The notes under the pieces: model-generated
Told to the model about the DNA's origin: nothing
Database searches by the model: none
What the model saw: the letters and a program-made list of their open reading frames with translations, nothing else
In this document: positions 23,501 through 31,841 of the stretch, one piece after another
Numbering within the stretch: position 1 is the stretch's first letter
Layout of the letters: every line of letters begins with the position of its first letter
NCBI RefSeq assembly: GCF_001945365.1
Contig: NZ_MSTQ01000018.1
Coordinates: 1-64,000 of the forward strand
DNA: 64,000 nucleotides
Source: Pseudomonas reinekei
GTDB taxonomy: Bacteria; Pseudomonadota; Gammaproteobacteria; Pseudomonadales; Pseudomonadaceae
Direction of reading: 5' to 3'
Made by a program: the position numbers and the translations under genes

Positions 23501-25157
23501 GGAAATTCGCCGCACCACGATCGATGAGAATTTCCTTGGTGGTCTTGACCCGATACGCCGCGCCGTCACTGGCAAACACGGTGAGCATGTAGCGGCTCGG
23601 TTTGTCGGCGGCCGGCAGATCCAGAGTCGCAGCGCCCTTGGCGTCGGTGGTCAATTCGGTGCTGGTCAGCTCCACCGGGAATTGCCCGAGGTATTGCAGT
23701 TCGTTGTCAACCATCGACAGTTGCTGGGCACGCAGGCTGAGGCTCAATTTGGCATTGGCCACCGGTTTCCCATCCGGGTACAGCAGCACCAGACTGCCCT
23801 TGACCGCCTCGCCGGTGCGGTAATCCTGCTTGGCCAGGTTGAGGGAAATTTCGAAGTGCGGCTTGATGTATTCAGCCACGCGGAAGGCGCTGCTGTAGGC
23901 CTGATCCTTGTAGCTGAAGCGCAACTCGTAGCCACCGGCCACGGCGTTGTCCGGCAATTGGAACCGGCCTTGGGTGCCGGCCTTTGAATCAAGCTTCAAG
24001 TCCAGGGATTGCAGTGCGGTGCCGGTCGCATCCAGCACGGTCACGTTGACGTCGGCAGCGCTTGGCTGCACCGAATCGCGGGCGTTCTTGAATTCGCGGC
24101 CGACGATTTTCAGCGAGACCCAATCACCGGGCCGATACAGCGGCCGGTCGGTGAAGGCATAGAGTTTGGTGTCGTAGATTTCGCTGTCGTAGTAGAAATT
24201 TTCCGAGACGAAAACCCCGCCCTCTTCGTCCTCGCCAATCACGAACGAGCGCTCGGGGCTGACGTGTTTCAGGCGCAGCAACCCCTCGGCATCGGTGGCG
24301 CCACTGCTCATCACGCCGAGGCCGTCGGTCCAGAGCACATTGACCTTGGGCACCGAACTGCCTTGGTGTTTGCGCGCGGCCCACACCAGCAATTCATCGC
24401 CGGCAATCTTGCTCACCGCCACGGTGTTGGAGACGAAGACCATGGTGGTCGCGCGGTACTTGCCGATCAGCGCTTCGACCAGATACAGCCCCGGCCTCAA
24501 AGTGCCCAACGGGATGTAAACGTTACCCGGCGCGACGCTGACAAATTCGCTGGAAGAACCGGCCAGGTTCACGCCTTGCGGCGGCTGGATCGGTTTGGCT
24601 TGCCACAATGGATAGCGGAACTGGCTGGCCACTGGCAGGCCCGGAATCAGCGCGAATTGTGGTGGCGCGTCGTAAGGCGTCGGCGCGGCCATGGCGGCGC
24701 CCATTTTCAGTTCCGGGACTTCCTCGGTAACCTGTTTGCGCGACTCATAGGAGAATGCCCGCTGCATCACGCGACGGGATTTTCGATACCAGTTGTCCCA
24801 CAGGTACGCGAGCGTGTTGGACAAGCCTTCGCCCTTGAACTGGCCATCGCTGACCACGCGGTGCAGGTTCTTCTGACGCTTGAGGAAATCCAGCGGCTTG
24901 TCGATGCGATACACGCGAATGTCGGCGCCGCCGTAAGGCTCCATGCGAAAGCGCCGGTAGTCACGACCTGGCGCTTCCAGGCGCACCATCGCTTGTTCGT
25001 CGCTGGCAAAACTGCTGTCGGCCAACAGGAAAAAACTTTCGCCGGGGACCGGCGTGTAGCCGCTGGGTTCGACAGTGTCTTCGGCGTTGACCGCCGAGAA
25101 AGGCAACACCATGACCAACAGCAGAGACAGAAAACGCAGCATGCGGGCACCGGTCAT
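20598..25157 (-). CDS. magD: Bacterial alpha-2-macroglobulin homologue, MagD (YfaS type)
   Basis: The 1519-residue protein is a periplasmic protease-trapping macroglobulin with many beta-sandwich repeats (MG domains), a helical toroid near residues 1050-1350 and a signal peptide (MLRFLSLLLVMVLPFSAVNA). At the thioester site, near residue 1058, it reads YPYGGVEQT, so the Cys of the usual CxEQ motif is Gly and no thioester can form; this fits the YfaS/MagD subfamily. I set the start at 25157, whose ATG overlaps the magC stop (ATGA). A longer frame to 25559 lies inside magC and codes for no signal peptide. In P. aeruginosa MagD binds neutrophil elastase, is cleaved from about 165 to 100 kDa and sits in a complex with MagA, B and F. 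Confidence 0.93.
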   Translation of the reverse strand: MTGARMLRFLSLLLVMVLPFSAVNAEDTVEPSGYTPVPGESFFLLADSSFASDEQAMVRLEAPGRDYRRFRMEPYGGADIRVYRIDKPLDFLKRQKNLHRVVSDGQFKGEGLSNTLAYLWDNWYRKSRRVMQRAFSYESRKQVTEEVPELKMGAAMAAPTPYDAPPQFALIPGLPVASQFRYPLWQAKPIQPPQGVNLAGSSSEFVSVAPGNVYIPLGTLRPGLYLVEALIGKYRATTMVFVSNTVAVSKIAGDELLVWAARKHQGSSVPKVNVLWTDGLGVMSSGATDAEGLLRLKHVSPERSFVIGEDEEGGVFVSENFYYDSEIYDTKLYAFTDRPLYRPGDWVSLKIVGREFKNARDSVQPSAADVNVTVLDATGTALQSLDLKLDSKAGTQGRFQLPDNAVAGGYELRFSYKDQAYSSAFRVAEYIKPHFEISLNLAKQDYRTGEAVKGSLVLLYPDGKPVANAKLSLSLRAQQLSMVDNELQYLGQFPVELTSTELTTDAKGAATLDLPAADKPSRYMLTVFASDGAAYRVKTTKEILIDRGAANFRLSAPQRFSAVGDKVAFSFVNESEQSAAVTPSSYGWVRLEDQSTGEGKLAAADKSFTLAFDRPGTYNLTLRDDHGRTLGATGHSVTGDGVKAVPGTVEIVLDKAEYKAGDEALALITFPEPINDALLSLERDKVEATALLSRGGDWLKMEKLSDTQYRARIPVKDGFAPNLTFSVLYTKGGQYSFQNAGIKVITPQIDVAISTDKETYQPGETVSVDLTTQFAGKPIPAHLTVSVVDEMVYALQPEVAPTIDQFFYHPRRNNVRTSASLSFISYDVALPGSPGAPGKANRSERGVKVLERPRREDVDTAAWQPELLTDAEGKTRFTFKMPDSLTRWRITARAIADDGQVGQKKQFVRSDKPLYLKWSGPSKFRTGDQPDLGVFAFSQAQNPIKAELVTHYQGSEQRLPVTLNSGINYIPLPSFALTSGEWTAELLQDGTIADALAVRLSASGEGWQVTQSQRLDVASGDTPLAMPADATDIRLRLDDSPQALFRSALDDLLSYPYGGVEQTASRLLPLSIAYPTLSSNPQIRDRLRLIMQNSRLRLVQMAGPAASFTWWGMDGEPDAFLTAYAYYADWHASQVLELSLPPEHWQRVLEVYSKQAKNTPLLQRALIVSFAKQMQLPVDTLLSGLMDDLTKAGEGHDANLMEDGEDSIVMSDPDSALGLAAARVLTASLARQSRVALPDSFNRQLADAQERLAVSSQPFAEALNLSLQPFDQARAQALLQRLLPQQSTLERGLALTWLQRSIEQASPTIALAPGEGWKKQHGATGEMYWTWQGVTPVPSVLSLSGAQERPLRAALSFQTQQPPVDPMAVTITRRLSRLVPGDEAFTFKLEAVGNAPLSSDSLYLDEVILTSKAAKPLRYGLLEVPLPPGADVERTTWGIKLQGKSGTEPTALEKARFEPGQLAYAVPVDALSGELRLRHLVRFSQKGQFNLPAARFTQVYAPQHQAQEKKPALGQVTVH

Positions 25158-25804
25158 TGGGAGAGAAAATTCAGTCGATAGACGCCGATGAAGTTCGGGT
25201 TGGCTGCATCGGGTATCCATCGGGTGTCCTTCCATGTCATGAGTTGTTGCAGGCTTGCCGAACGCATGCCGTTGTCGGTGGGGGTGGTGGTACCGGTGTG
25301 ATAGGCAATGTAGCGGCCCATCCAGATCATCAGGTGCTGGTCGTCGCCCTGATCGAAAAACATCAGGTCGCCAGGCCGTGCTTGCGCGACATCGCGACCG
25401 ACCAGATGACTGTTGAACTGAATCAACTTGATCGCATTGACGTACGGCCCGACCTTGCCGCCACCCTGTTGCCATTGCTGAGCGAGGCCGCGCTGGGCGT
25501 CGCTCAATTGCAATTCCGGCGGCAGATAACGGTTGGACAGGCCATTGCTGCGCAGCCATTTGTCGTCGTGGACTTTCAGTGCCTCGTTGGCGGCAAACCG
25601 CACCAGCCCGGCGCAGTCCTGTTGGTACCAGCGTGGGCTCGGGCCCTGGCTCAGTTGCTCCTGGGCGATGCGCACAAACCAGGCGCGGAACACTTGGGAT
25701 TGCTGCACATTCAGCGCGGGTGTTTCGATCGCCCAGGCACCCGCGCTTAGCAGCAAAGCGAGGAAACCGAGGCTGCGGATCAACGTGTTCACAGGGCTTT
25801 CCAT
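25154..25804 (-). CDS. magC: DUF1175 (YfaT-like) NlpC/P60-like protein, MagC
   Basis: About 216 residues with an N-terminal signal peptide (LIRSLGFLALLLSAGAWA). The segment QDCAGLVRFAANE matches the Cys-bearing helix of NlpC/P60 peptidases (DCSGLV), and HLMIWMGRYIAYHTG matches the strand with the catalytic His; GDLMFFDQ is the linker also seen in that fold. This suggests a cell-wall amidase or endopeptidase in the periplasm. The start is not certain: ATG 25804 lies inside the magB end, and a GTG at 25792 overlaps the magB stop (GTGA) with a Shine-Dalgarno-like GGAAAG. It overlaps magD by four bases. The Pfam family is DUF1175, and the NlpC/P60 reading is from motifs only. Confidence 0.85.
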   Translation of the reverse strand: MESPVNTLIRSLGFLALLLSAGAWAIETPALNVQQSQVFRAWFVRIAQEQLSQGPSPRWYQQDCAGLVRFAANEALKVHDDKWLRSNGLSNRYLPPELQLSDAQRGLAQQWQQGGGKVGPYVNAIKLIQFNSHLVGRDVAQARPGDLMFFDQGDDQHLMIWMGRYIAYHTGTTTPTDNGMRSASLQQLMTWKDTRWIPDAANPNFIGVYRLNFLSQ

Positions 25805-27501
25805 TCCAGCGGCAGCCATTGCCAATGACCGTCCGGCTCGCTGCCTTCAGGCAGGGTCAGGGCGTACTTGCCATAGCCGCCGAGCTTGCGCAATTTCGGG
25901 ATCAGGTAGGTTTGCGCGGCGTTGTAAAACACCGGTTCCATGTCCTGGGGCAGGCTGTCTAGGGTTTCCTGCTGCATCAGTTGCGCCATGGATTCGGGGC
26001 CGAAATACACCGGCATCAGCAGGTCTTTGGGCACCACATCGGCCATCGGCGGGAAGCGTTTGTCGAGGGTCCCGAGTGCCTTGTCCACCAGCTTGTCGTC
26101 GAGGGAAAACAGCAGCGTCGAACCATGCCGCGCGAGGCTCACGCGCATGAACGCCTTGCCGCTGATCGCGTCCGGATTCTCGGCAGCCTTGGCCGCGTAG
26201 GGACCGAAACTGGAGCTGACCTGACGCTGCCATTGATGGCTCTGGCCTTCCTGTTTCTCCACCACCGGGAACGCATGCTCATCAACCTTGCCTTCGTAGG
26301 CGCCGACCATCGAACCGAACAACTTGCCCAGATCGCCATCCAGGCTGGCACTGTCTTCATCCTTGAGACTGGCCACCAGCAGCGGCGTGTACAGGCGCGA
26401 GTCGGCGTACCAGCAAAGCCCTGCCGCACCGCCCATGTGCTCGGTCAACGCTTGAGCGGCGCGCTCTTCGGCACCGAGTTTTACCAGCAACGGTGTCTGT
26501 TGTTCAGCGGCCAGCGGCAGCGCCACACAAGCGCTGGCGCCCATGGGCATGGCTTGCCAGACCGGTTTGAAATCGAAGTCTGGCTGATTCTCCAGCTCAT
26601 CCATGGCCAGGAAGCTGTGCCAGCCTTTATCGTCCATGTCGAAACGCAAGCCGGCGAAGTTGGGAATGAAGCGCTGATAACCCATGGCCAACACACTGGC
26701 GTTGACCGACAGGCGCTGTTTCACCTCCGGCGCACGGGGTGGCAGGCCGAAGGCTTCGGGGAACAGTTTTTCGCCGTTGAGCAGCGCCGCGATGGCCTTG
26801 GTTGAAACGCCGCCCGCTTCCAGTGTCACGCCACTGTCAGGGTCGTAAAGCCTGGTCGGGTTGGACAGCACCACCAGTTTGTCGCCATGGGAGCCGAACA
26901 CCAGCGCCCTGCTGGCGTTGTAGGTGAGCTGATAAAGCGCCACGTCATCGGTGCCGACTTTCACGTCTGCGACTTTGCTCAGTTGCGAATCATCCAGCGC
27001 CACTTTTGCCAGCGGTTCCAGCACTTTGGCCAGGCCACCGCGATCCATCACCAGCAGAAATTCCTTGAGCCGCCCATCCGCCCCGCGCCACAGCGCGACG
27101 TCCGCCGGTTGGTCGAACAGTTGCTCGATCAGTGTGTCCTGCAACTTCAGGTCATGTTCGTAGATGATCCGCCGCAAGCTGCCGATCAGGCCGAGGCGAT
27201 CGGCGTGGGCTTCGTAATAGAAGACGAAATCTTCGGTCAGGGTTTCCTTGAGGAACGGCACGGCCAGCAAATCCTTGGGCAATTGGCTCAAGGAACGGGT
27301 TTCGAGCAAACCATCGGGGCGGCTCATGCCCAGTTTTTCCGCCGCCAGTTGCGGCGCCGGCGCGGTGCTTTTTTTCATCAGCCAGCCCATGCCAGCGGCC
27401 ACACCGGCGACCAGGCACAGCCCGACCACAATGGCCGGCCAGCGACGGGACGGTTTGGCGTTCGGTGTTTCGGCAGCCGGGGTAACGGTGTTATCGCTCA
27501 T
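25789..27501 (-). CDS. magB: DUF2138 (YfaA-like) inner-membrane-anchored protein, MagB
   Basis: The 570-residue protein has a short cytoplasmic tail, one transmembrane helix (IVVGLCLVAGVAAGMGWLM, about residues 25-45) and a long periplasmic domain with no enzyme motif I recognise. It is the E. coli YfaA family. In P. aeruginosa MagB is one of the partners that hold MagD at the inner membrane, which agrees with the anchor seen here. It lies 36 bases after magA and overlaps the magC reading frame. The start ATG has only a poor ribosome binding site, but the protein aligns naturally from there. Confidence 0.88.
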   Translation of the reverse strand: MSDNTVTPAAETPNAKPSRRWPAIVVGLCLVAGVAAGMGWLMKKSTAPAPQLAAEKLGMSRPDGLLETRSLSQLPKDLLAVPFLKETLTEDFVFYYEAHADRLGLIGSLRRIIYEHDLKLQDTLIEQLFDQPADVALWRGADGRLKEFLLVMDRGGLAKVLEPLAKVALDDSQLSKVADVKVGTDDVALYQLTYNASRALVFGSHGDKLVVLSNPTRLYDPDSGVTLEAGGVSTKAIAALLNGEKLFPEAFGLPPRAPEVKQRLSVNASVLAMGYQRFIPNFAGLRFDMDDKGWHSFLAMDELENQPDFDFKPVWQAMPMGASACVALPLAAEQQTPLLVKLGAEERAAQALTEHMGGAAGLCWYADSRLYTPLLVASLKDEDSASLDGDLGKLFGSMVGAYEGKVDEHAFPVVEKQEGQSHQWQRQVSSSFGPYAAKAAENPDAISGKAFMRVSLARHGSTLLFSLDDKLVDKALGTLDKRFPPMADVVPKDLLMPVYFGPESMAQLMQQETLDSLPQDMEPVFYNAAQTYLIPKLRKLGGYGKYALTLPEGSEPDGHWQWLPLEWKAL

Positions 27502-27537
27502 TTCACAAAACCCGATGTCATCCGTGGTGCGGGATGC

Positions 27538-28326
27538 TTAATAGTTGAAAGTCTTGACCAGCAGCAGGTCACCGATGGCCCGCAAGGGCACGATGAAAGT
27601 CTCGCGTTTTTCGTCGACCGTGTTTTCGTTGAGCACCAGGTTGATCTGCGAAGTGATCACCTCGTTCTGGTTGCCAGCCTCATCGAAGTTATAGCCGCCG
27701 CTGCCGAAGTTGCCCCAATAGTTGACGTAAACCAGATAGGTGCCATGCAGCGGTGCGGTCATGGTGAACATTTCCGGGCCGGGACCGTCGACGCCGTCCG
27801 GGTCGAGGCCGCCGCCGTTGGTCAGCGCCGAGTGAGCCCAAAACGCGTGTTGGCCGTCAGGCGTGATGATGTGCAGATCGAGTTCGGCCTTCGGGTCATC
27901 CCAGCCCAACACCACGCGAATCCGCGCCGGCGTACGTAAATGATTGGCTTCATAGAATTGAACGCGCTTGAGCGACTGACCTTCGGCACTGCGCACTTCG
28001 ACGCTGTTGGAACCGGCGCCGAACGCGTACGGCCGGGCGAAACGCCCCTGATCGTCGGTGTACAGGTTCAGGGGGTTGCCATTGACCGCCAGCGTGTGGG
28101 GCCCGCGTTGCGTACCGATGGCCTTGAGCTGGCCTTCGATCATCGTGCGATTTCGCTGCACGCCCCGGTCGATGGGTGGCGTGGGATAGGCGACTCGCGG
28201 GTTTTCCGTGCGGTCCAGCAAACCATTAAAGCGCCAGCCGCCCACCGGTTCCGACAATTCGGCACCCGGCGTGGCCATTGCCGGCACACAGACCCACCCG
28301 ATCAGCAGCAAAAAAAATAAGCGCAT
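27538..28326 (-). CDS. magA: DUF2135 (YfaP-like) periplasmic protein, MagA
   Basis: The first gene of the mag operon encodes 262 residues: a signal peptide (MRLFFLLLIGWVCVPAMA) followed by a domain with LDLHIITPDGQHAFWAHSA and GTYLVYVNYWG, the same DUF2135 fold as MagF. I chose the ATG at 28326 because AGGAGG sits six bases upstream, although the frame is open to an ATG at 28347. MagA is reported in the P. aeruginosa MagD complex. Its leader carries a GGA-loop hairpin, listed separately, which suggests post-transcriptional control by RsmA/RsmE. Confidence 0.88.
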   Translation of the reverse strand: MRLFFLLLIGWVCVPAMATPGAELSEPVGGWRFNGLLDRTENPRVAYPTPPIDRGVQRNRTMIEGQLKAIGTQRGPHTLAVNGNPLNLYTDDQGRFARPYAFGAGSNSVEVRSAEGQSLKRVQFYEANHLRTPARIRVVLGWDDPKAELDLHIITPDGQHAFWAHSALTNGGGLDPDGVDGPGPEMFTMTAPLHGTYLVYVNYWGNFGSGGYNFDEAGNQNEVITSQINLVLNENTVDEKRETFIVPLRAIGDLLLVKTFNY

Positions 28327-28358
28327 GTGACGCCTCCTGCCATGCATGACGAAACCTT

Positions 28359-28376
28359 GCGCCTGATCCTCGGCGC
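28359..28376 (-). promoter_or_regulatory. Candidate RsmA/RsmE binding hairpin in the magA leader
   Basis: On the mRNA strand the leader reads GCGCC-GAGGATCA-GGCGC, a five-pair stem with GGA exposed in the loop, about 33 bases before the magA ATG. A second GGA lies in the AGGAGG ribosome binding site. GGA-loop hairpins paired with a GGA-containing Shine-Dalgarno sequence are the normal target of Rsm/Csr proteins, and MagD production in P. aeruginosa is under RetS/Rsm control. Binding is predicted, not shown. Confidence 0.55.
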
Positions 28377-28574
28377 GTTACAGATGTAGATACTGCGTTT
28401 CGTCTGAAAGACCCGTGACGGTTGGGTCATCGATGGCGCGAAGGTTAGACGCTGCTGCGCATCATCACAATCGGACCCCATTGAAAATGCGGCGGGAATC
28501 ACCCCGCTCATTTGCCCATGAACCCCCTATCTGCTAGTGTCGCGCCGGTTTAACGTCAACCGGAAATCGCCGCC

Positions 28575-28817
28575 ATGGCCCGCAAAAAAGCTGCACTGGA
28601 TTTCGAACAATCCCTCGCCGACCTGCAAACGCTGGTCGAGCGACTGGAGAATGGCGAATTGTCGCTGGAAGATTCGTTGACCGCTTTCGAGCAAGGTATC
28701 GGTCTGACCCGCGATTGCCAGGCGGCGCTGGCCCAGGCCGAGCAAAAGGTTCAGGTGCTGCTCGAACGGGATGGCGAGTTGGCCGAGGAACCCTTCGACG
28801 CGGACCTGCCAGAATGA
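28575..28817 (+). CDS. xseB: Exodeoxyribonuclease VII small subunit
   Basis: The 80-residue protein has the family core DFEQSLADLQTLVERLENGE followed by LSLEDSLTAFEQG. Several small subunits bind the XseA large subunit to degrade single-stranded DNA in the cytoplasm. The start ATG follows CGCCGCC and gives the usual protein length. Its stop overlaps the ispA start (ATGA), the classic xseB-ispA-dxs arrangement of gammaproteobacteria. Confidence 0.96.
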   Translation: MARKKAALDFEQSLADLQTLVERLENGELSLEDSLTAFEQGIGLTRDCQAALAQAEQKVQVLLERDGELAEEPFDADLPE

Positions 28818-29701
28818 TTGAAGCGTATTCGGCGACCAGCCAGGGTCGGGTCAATGCGGCGCTGGACACCTTGTTCACCGCACCGAGCCCTGAACTGGCG
28901 CGGTTGTACGAAGCCATGCGCTACAGCGTGATGAACGGCGGCAAGCGCGTTCGTCCCTTGCTGGCCTACGCGGCCTGCGAAGCGTTGGGCGGCAAGCCTG
29001 AGCAAGCCAACGGCGCCGCCTGCGCGGTGGAGTTGATCCACGCTTACTCGCTGGTGCATGACGATTTGCCGGCCATGGACGATGACGACCTGCGTCGCGG
29101 CCAGCCCACCACTCACAAGAAATTCGATGAAGCCTGCGCGATCCTCGCCGGCGACGGCTTGCAGAGCCTGGCCTTCAGCGCCCTGCTCGACCCGCGCCTG
29201 AGCGATGCGCATGCAGAGATTCGCCTGCACATGGTCAGCGCATTGGCCAAGGCAGCGGGCCCGGCGGGCATGGTCGGCGGTCAAGCCATCGACCTGGGCT
29301 CAGTCGGCCTGAAGCTTGATCAAAAAGCCCTCGAATACATGCATCGGCACAAGACCGGCGCGTTGATCGAAGTCAGCGTCAAGCTCGGAGCCCTGGCCAG
29401 CGGCCGTGCCGAGAAGGACGAACTGAAATCCCTGCAGACTTATGCACAGGCCATCGGCCTGGCGTTCCAGGTGCAGGACGACATTCTCGACGTCGAAAGC
29501 GATACCGAAACCCTCGGCAAGCGCCAGGGCGCGGACATTGCCCGGGACAAGCCGACCTACCCGGCCCTGCTCGGCCTCGACGCGGCCAAGGCTTACGCGT
29601 TGGAACTGCGCGATCAGGCCCTGCACGCGCTGCGACCGTTTGACGCGGCGGCAGAGCCGTTGCGCGACCTGGCCCGGTATATCGTCGACCGGCGCAACTG
29701 A
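28814..29701 (+). CDS. ispA: (2E,6E)-farnesyl diphosphate synthase
   Basis: This 295-residue polyprenyl synthase carries the first Asp-rich motif DDLPAMDDDD, the second motif DDILDVESD and the GGKRVRPLL substrate loop. It condenses isopentenyl diphosphate with dimethylallyl and geranyl diphosphate to give farnesyl diphosphate for quinones and cell-wall lipid carriers. I start it at the ATG that overlaps the xseB stop; a longer open frame upstream is only xseB sequence in another phase. It lies 91 bases before dxs, which supplies the same pathway. Confidence 0.96.
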   Translation: MIEAYSATSQGRVNAALDTLFTAPSPELARLYEAMRYSVMNGGKRVRPLLAYAACEALGGKPEQANGAACAVELIHAYSLVHDDLPAMDDDDLRRGQPTTHKKFDEACAILAGDGLQSLAFSALLDPRLSDAHAEIRLHMVSALAKAAGPAGMVGGQAIDLGSVGLKLDQKALEYMHRHKTGALIEVSVKLGALASGRAEKDELKSLQTYAQAIGLAFQVQDDILDVESDTETLGKRQGADIARDKPTYPALLGLDAAKAYALELRDQALHALRPFDAAAEPLRDLARYIVDRRN

Positions 29702-29792
29702 CGGCGTATCCGCCAAAAAAGACCAACGCGTGGGCAGGGGCCGATGCATCAGGTAAACTGCCGCATCTTTTATACCTATAACGATTCGCCTG

Positions 29793-31691
29793 ATGCCCAC
29801 GACGTTTCATGAGATTCCCCGCAAGCGCCCGACCACGCCCCTGCTCGACCGCGCGAACACGCCGGACGGCCTGCGCCGGTTAGGCGAAGCCGAGCTGGAA
29901 ACCCTGGCCGATGAGTTGCGCCTGGAATTGCTCTACACGGTCGGCCAGACCGGTGGGCATTTCGGTGCCGGCCTGGGCGTGATCGAGCTGACCATCGCGT
30001 TGCATTACGTTTTCGACACCCCGGATGACCGGCTGGTGTGGGACGTCGGTCATCAGGCTTATCCGCACAAGATCCTCACCGGTCGCCGCGAGCGCATGGG
30101 CACCCTGCGCCAGAAGGACGGCATTGCCGCTTTCCCGCGCCGCTCCGAGAGCGAGTACGACACCTTTGGCGTCGGCCACTCCAGCACGTCGATCAGTGCC
30201 GCGCTGGGCATGGCGATTGCCGCCCGCCTGCAAAACAGTGATCGCAAGGCGATCGCGGTGATCGGCGACGGCGCGTTGACGGCCGGCATGGCGTTCGAAG
30301 CGCTGAACCATGCGCCGGAAGTGGACGCCAACATGCTGGTGATCCTCAACGACAACGACATGTCGATCTCGCGTAACGTCGGTGGCCTGTCGAACTATCT
30401 GGCGAAGATTCTTTCCAGCCGCACCTACGCCAGCATGCGCGAAGGCAGCAAAAAAGTGCTGTCGCGACTGCCCGGTGCCTGGGAAATCGCCCGGCGCACC
30501 GAAGAATACGCCAAAGGCATGCTGGTCCCCGGCACGCTGTTCGAAGAGCTGGGCTGGAACTACATCGGCCCGATCGATGGCCACGACCTGCCGACCCTGA
30601 TCGCCACCCTGCGCAACATGCGCGATCTGAAAGGCCCGCAGTTCCTGCACATCGTCACCAAGAAAGGCAAAGGCTTCGCCCCGGCGGAAGTCGACCCGAT
30701 CGGTTACCACGCCATCACCAAACTCGAACCACTGGACGCCCCGGCCGCTGCGCCGAAAAAGGCCAGCGGGCCGAAGTATTCCGGTGTATTTGGCGAGTGG
30801 CTGTGCGACATGGCGGCGGCTGACCCGCGCCTGGTCGGGATCACCCCGGCAATGAAGGAAGGCTCCGATCTGGTGGCCTTCAGCGAACGCTTCCCGCTGC
30901 GCTACTTCGACGTGGCGATTGCCGAGCAACACGCTGTGACGCTGGCGGCCGGCATGGCCTGCGAAGGCGCCAAACCGGTAGTGGCGATTTATTCGACCTT
31001 CCTGCAGCGCGGCTACGACCAGTTGATACATGACGTCGCCGTGCAGAACCTCGACGTACTGTTCGCCATCGACCGCGCCGGTCTTGTTGGCGAAGACGGC
31101 CCGACTCACGCCGGCAGCTTCGACCTGTCGTTCCTGCGCTGCATCCCCGGCATGCTGGTGATGACCCCGAGCGATGAGAACGAACTGCGCAAAATGCTCA
31201 CCACCGGTCACCTTTACGAAGGCCCGGCGGCCGTGCGTTATCCACGCGGCAACGGCCCGAATGCAACCATCGAGAAAGACCTCGAACCGATCGAAATCGG
31301 TAAAGGCGTCGTTCGCCGCCAAGGCAGCAACGTCGCCCTGCTGGTGTTCGGCGTGCAGTTGGCCGAAGCGCTGAAAGTTGCAGAGAAGCTCGATGCAACG
31401 GTGGTCGACATGCGCTTCGTCAAACCGCTGGACGAAGACCTGGTGCGCGAAATCGCTGGCAGCCACACATTGCTGGTGACCATCGAAGAGAACGCGATCA
31501 TGGGCGGCGCCGGTGGCGCGGTCAGCGAGTTCCTCGCCCGCGAGAACATCCTCAAGTCGATGCTGCACCTCGGCTTGCCGGACATCTACGTCGAACACGC
31601 CAAGCCTGCGCAGATGCTGGCTGAGTGTGGGCTGGACGAGACCGGAATCGAGGCCTCGATCCGCGAGCGTTTGCAACTGCTGAACATCTGA
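29793..31691 (+). CDS. dxs: 1-deoxy-D-xylulose-5-phosphate synthase
   Basis: The 632-residue transketolase-like enzyme carries the thiamine diphosphate motif GDGALTAGMAFEALNHA and ends with NDNDMSIS; the transketolase centre reads DRAGLVGEDGPTHAGSFD. It makes 1-deoxy-xylulose 5-phosphate from pyruvate and glyceraldehyde 3-phosphate, the first step of the MEP isoprenoid pathway, and also feeds thiamine and pyridoxal synthesis. Length and start agree with orthologues. It is the last gene of the xseB-ispA-dxs group and is followed by a paired REP element. Confidence 0.97.
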   Translation: MPTTFHEIPRKRPTTPLLDRANTPDGLRRLGEAELETLADELRLELLYTVGQTGGHFGAGLGVIELTIALHYVFDTPDDRLVWDVGHQAYPHKILTGRRERMGTLRQKDGIAAFPRRSESEYDTFGVGHSSTSISAALGMAIAARLQNSDRKAIAVIGDGALTAGMAFEALNHAPEVDANMLVILNDNDMSISRNVGGLSNYLAKILSSRTYASMREGSKKVLSRLPGAWEIARRTEEYAKGMLVPGTLFEELGWNYIGPIDGHDLPTLIATLRNMRDLKGPQFLHIVTKKGKGFAPAEVDPIGYHAITKLEPLDAPAAAPKKASGPKYSGVFGEWLCDMAAADPRLVGITPAMKEGSDLVAFSERFPLRYFDVAIAEQHAVTLAAGMACEGAKPVVAIYSTFLQRGYDQLIHDVAVQNLDVLFAIDRAGLVGEDGPTHAGSFDLSFLRCIPGMLVMTPSDENELRKMLTTGHLYEGPAAVRYPRGNGPNATIEKDLEPIEIGKGVVRRQGSNVALLVFGVQLAEALKVAEKLDATVVDMRFVKPLDEDLVREIAGSHTLLVTIEENAIMGGAGGAVSEFLARENILKSMLHLGLPDIYVEHAKPAQMLAECGLDETGIEASIRERLQLLNI

Positions 31692-31712
31692 ATCTCTGGA
31701 TGCATGCACCCC

Positions 31713-31802
31713 TGTGGGAGCGAGCCTGCTCGCGATAACGGACTGTCAGTCGACTCAGATGTTGACTGATACACCGCCATCGCGAGCAGGCTCGCTCCCA
31801 CA
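31713..31802. repeat. REPIN: two inverted REP sequences
   Basis: Two copies of the palindromic unit GTGGGAGCGAGCCTGCTCGC, in opposite orientation, flank about 37 bases of spacer. This doublet is the mobile REPIN form common between genes of fluorescent pseudomonads. The same unit recurs at 45184, 49886 and 60565. It lies between dxs and the btuB-like gene and may end or stabilise the dxs transcript. Confidence 0.9.
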
Positions 31803-31841
31803 TTTGATTTGTGTGCTCTACGAAACACCCACGGACTGCCG

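Noticed and set aside
20598..25559. The 134 extra N-terminal codons of the longest magD frame
   Set aside because: They lie inside magC in another phase, are Arg/Pro-rich and contain no signal peptide; the ATG at 25157 overlaps the magC stop and gives a clean signal sequence.
29880..31709. Long open frame antisense to dxs (609 codons)
   Set aside because: Its sequence is the His/Arg/Gln-rich kind that results from reading a GC-rich gene backwards, and dxs on the plus strand is certain.
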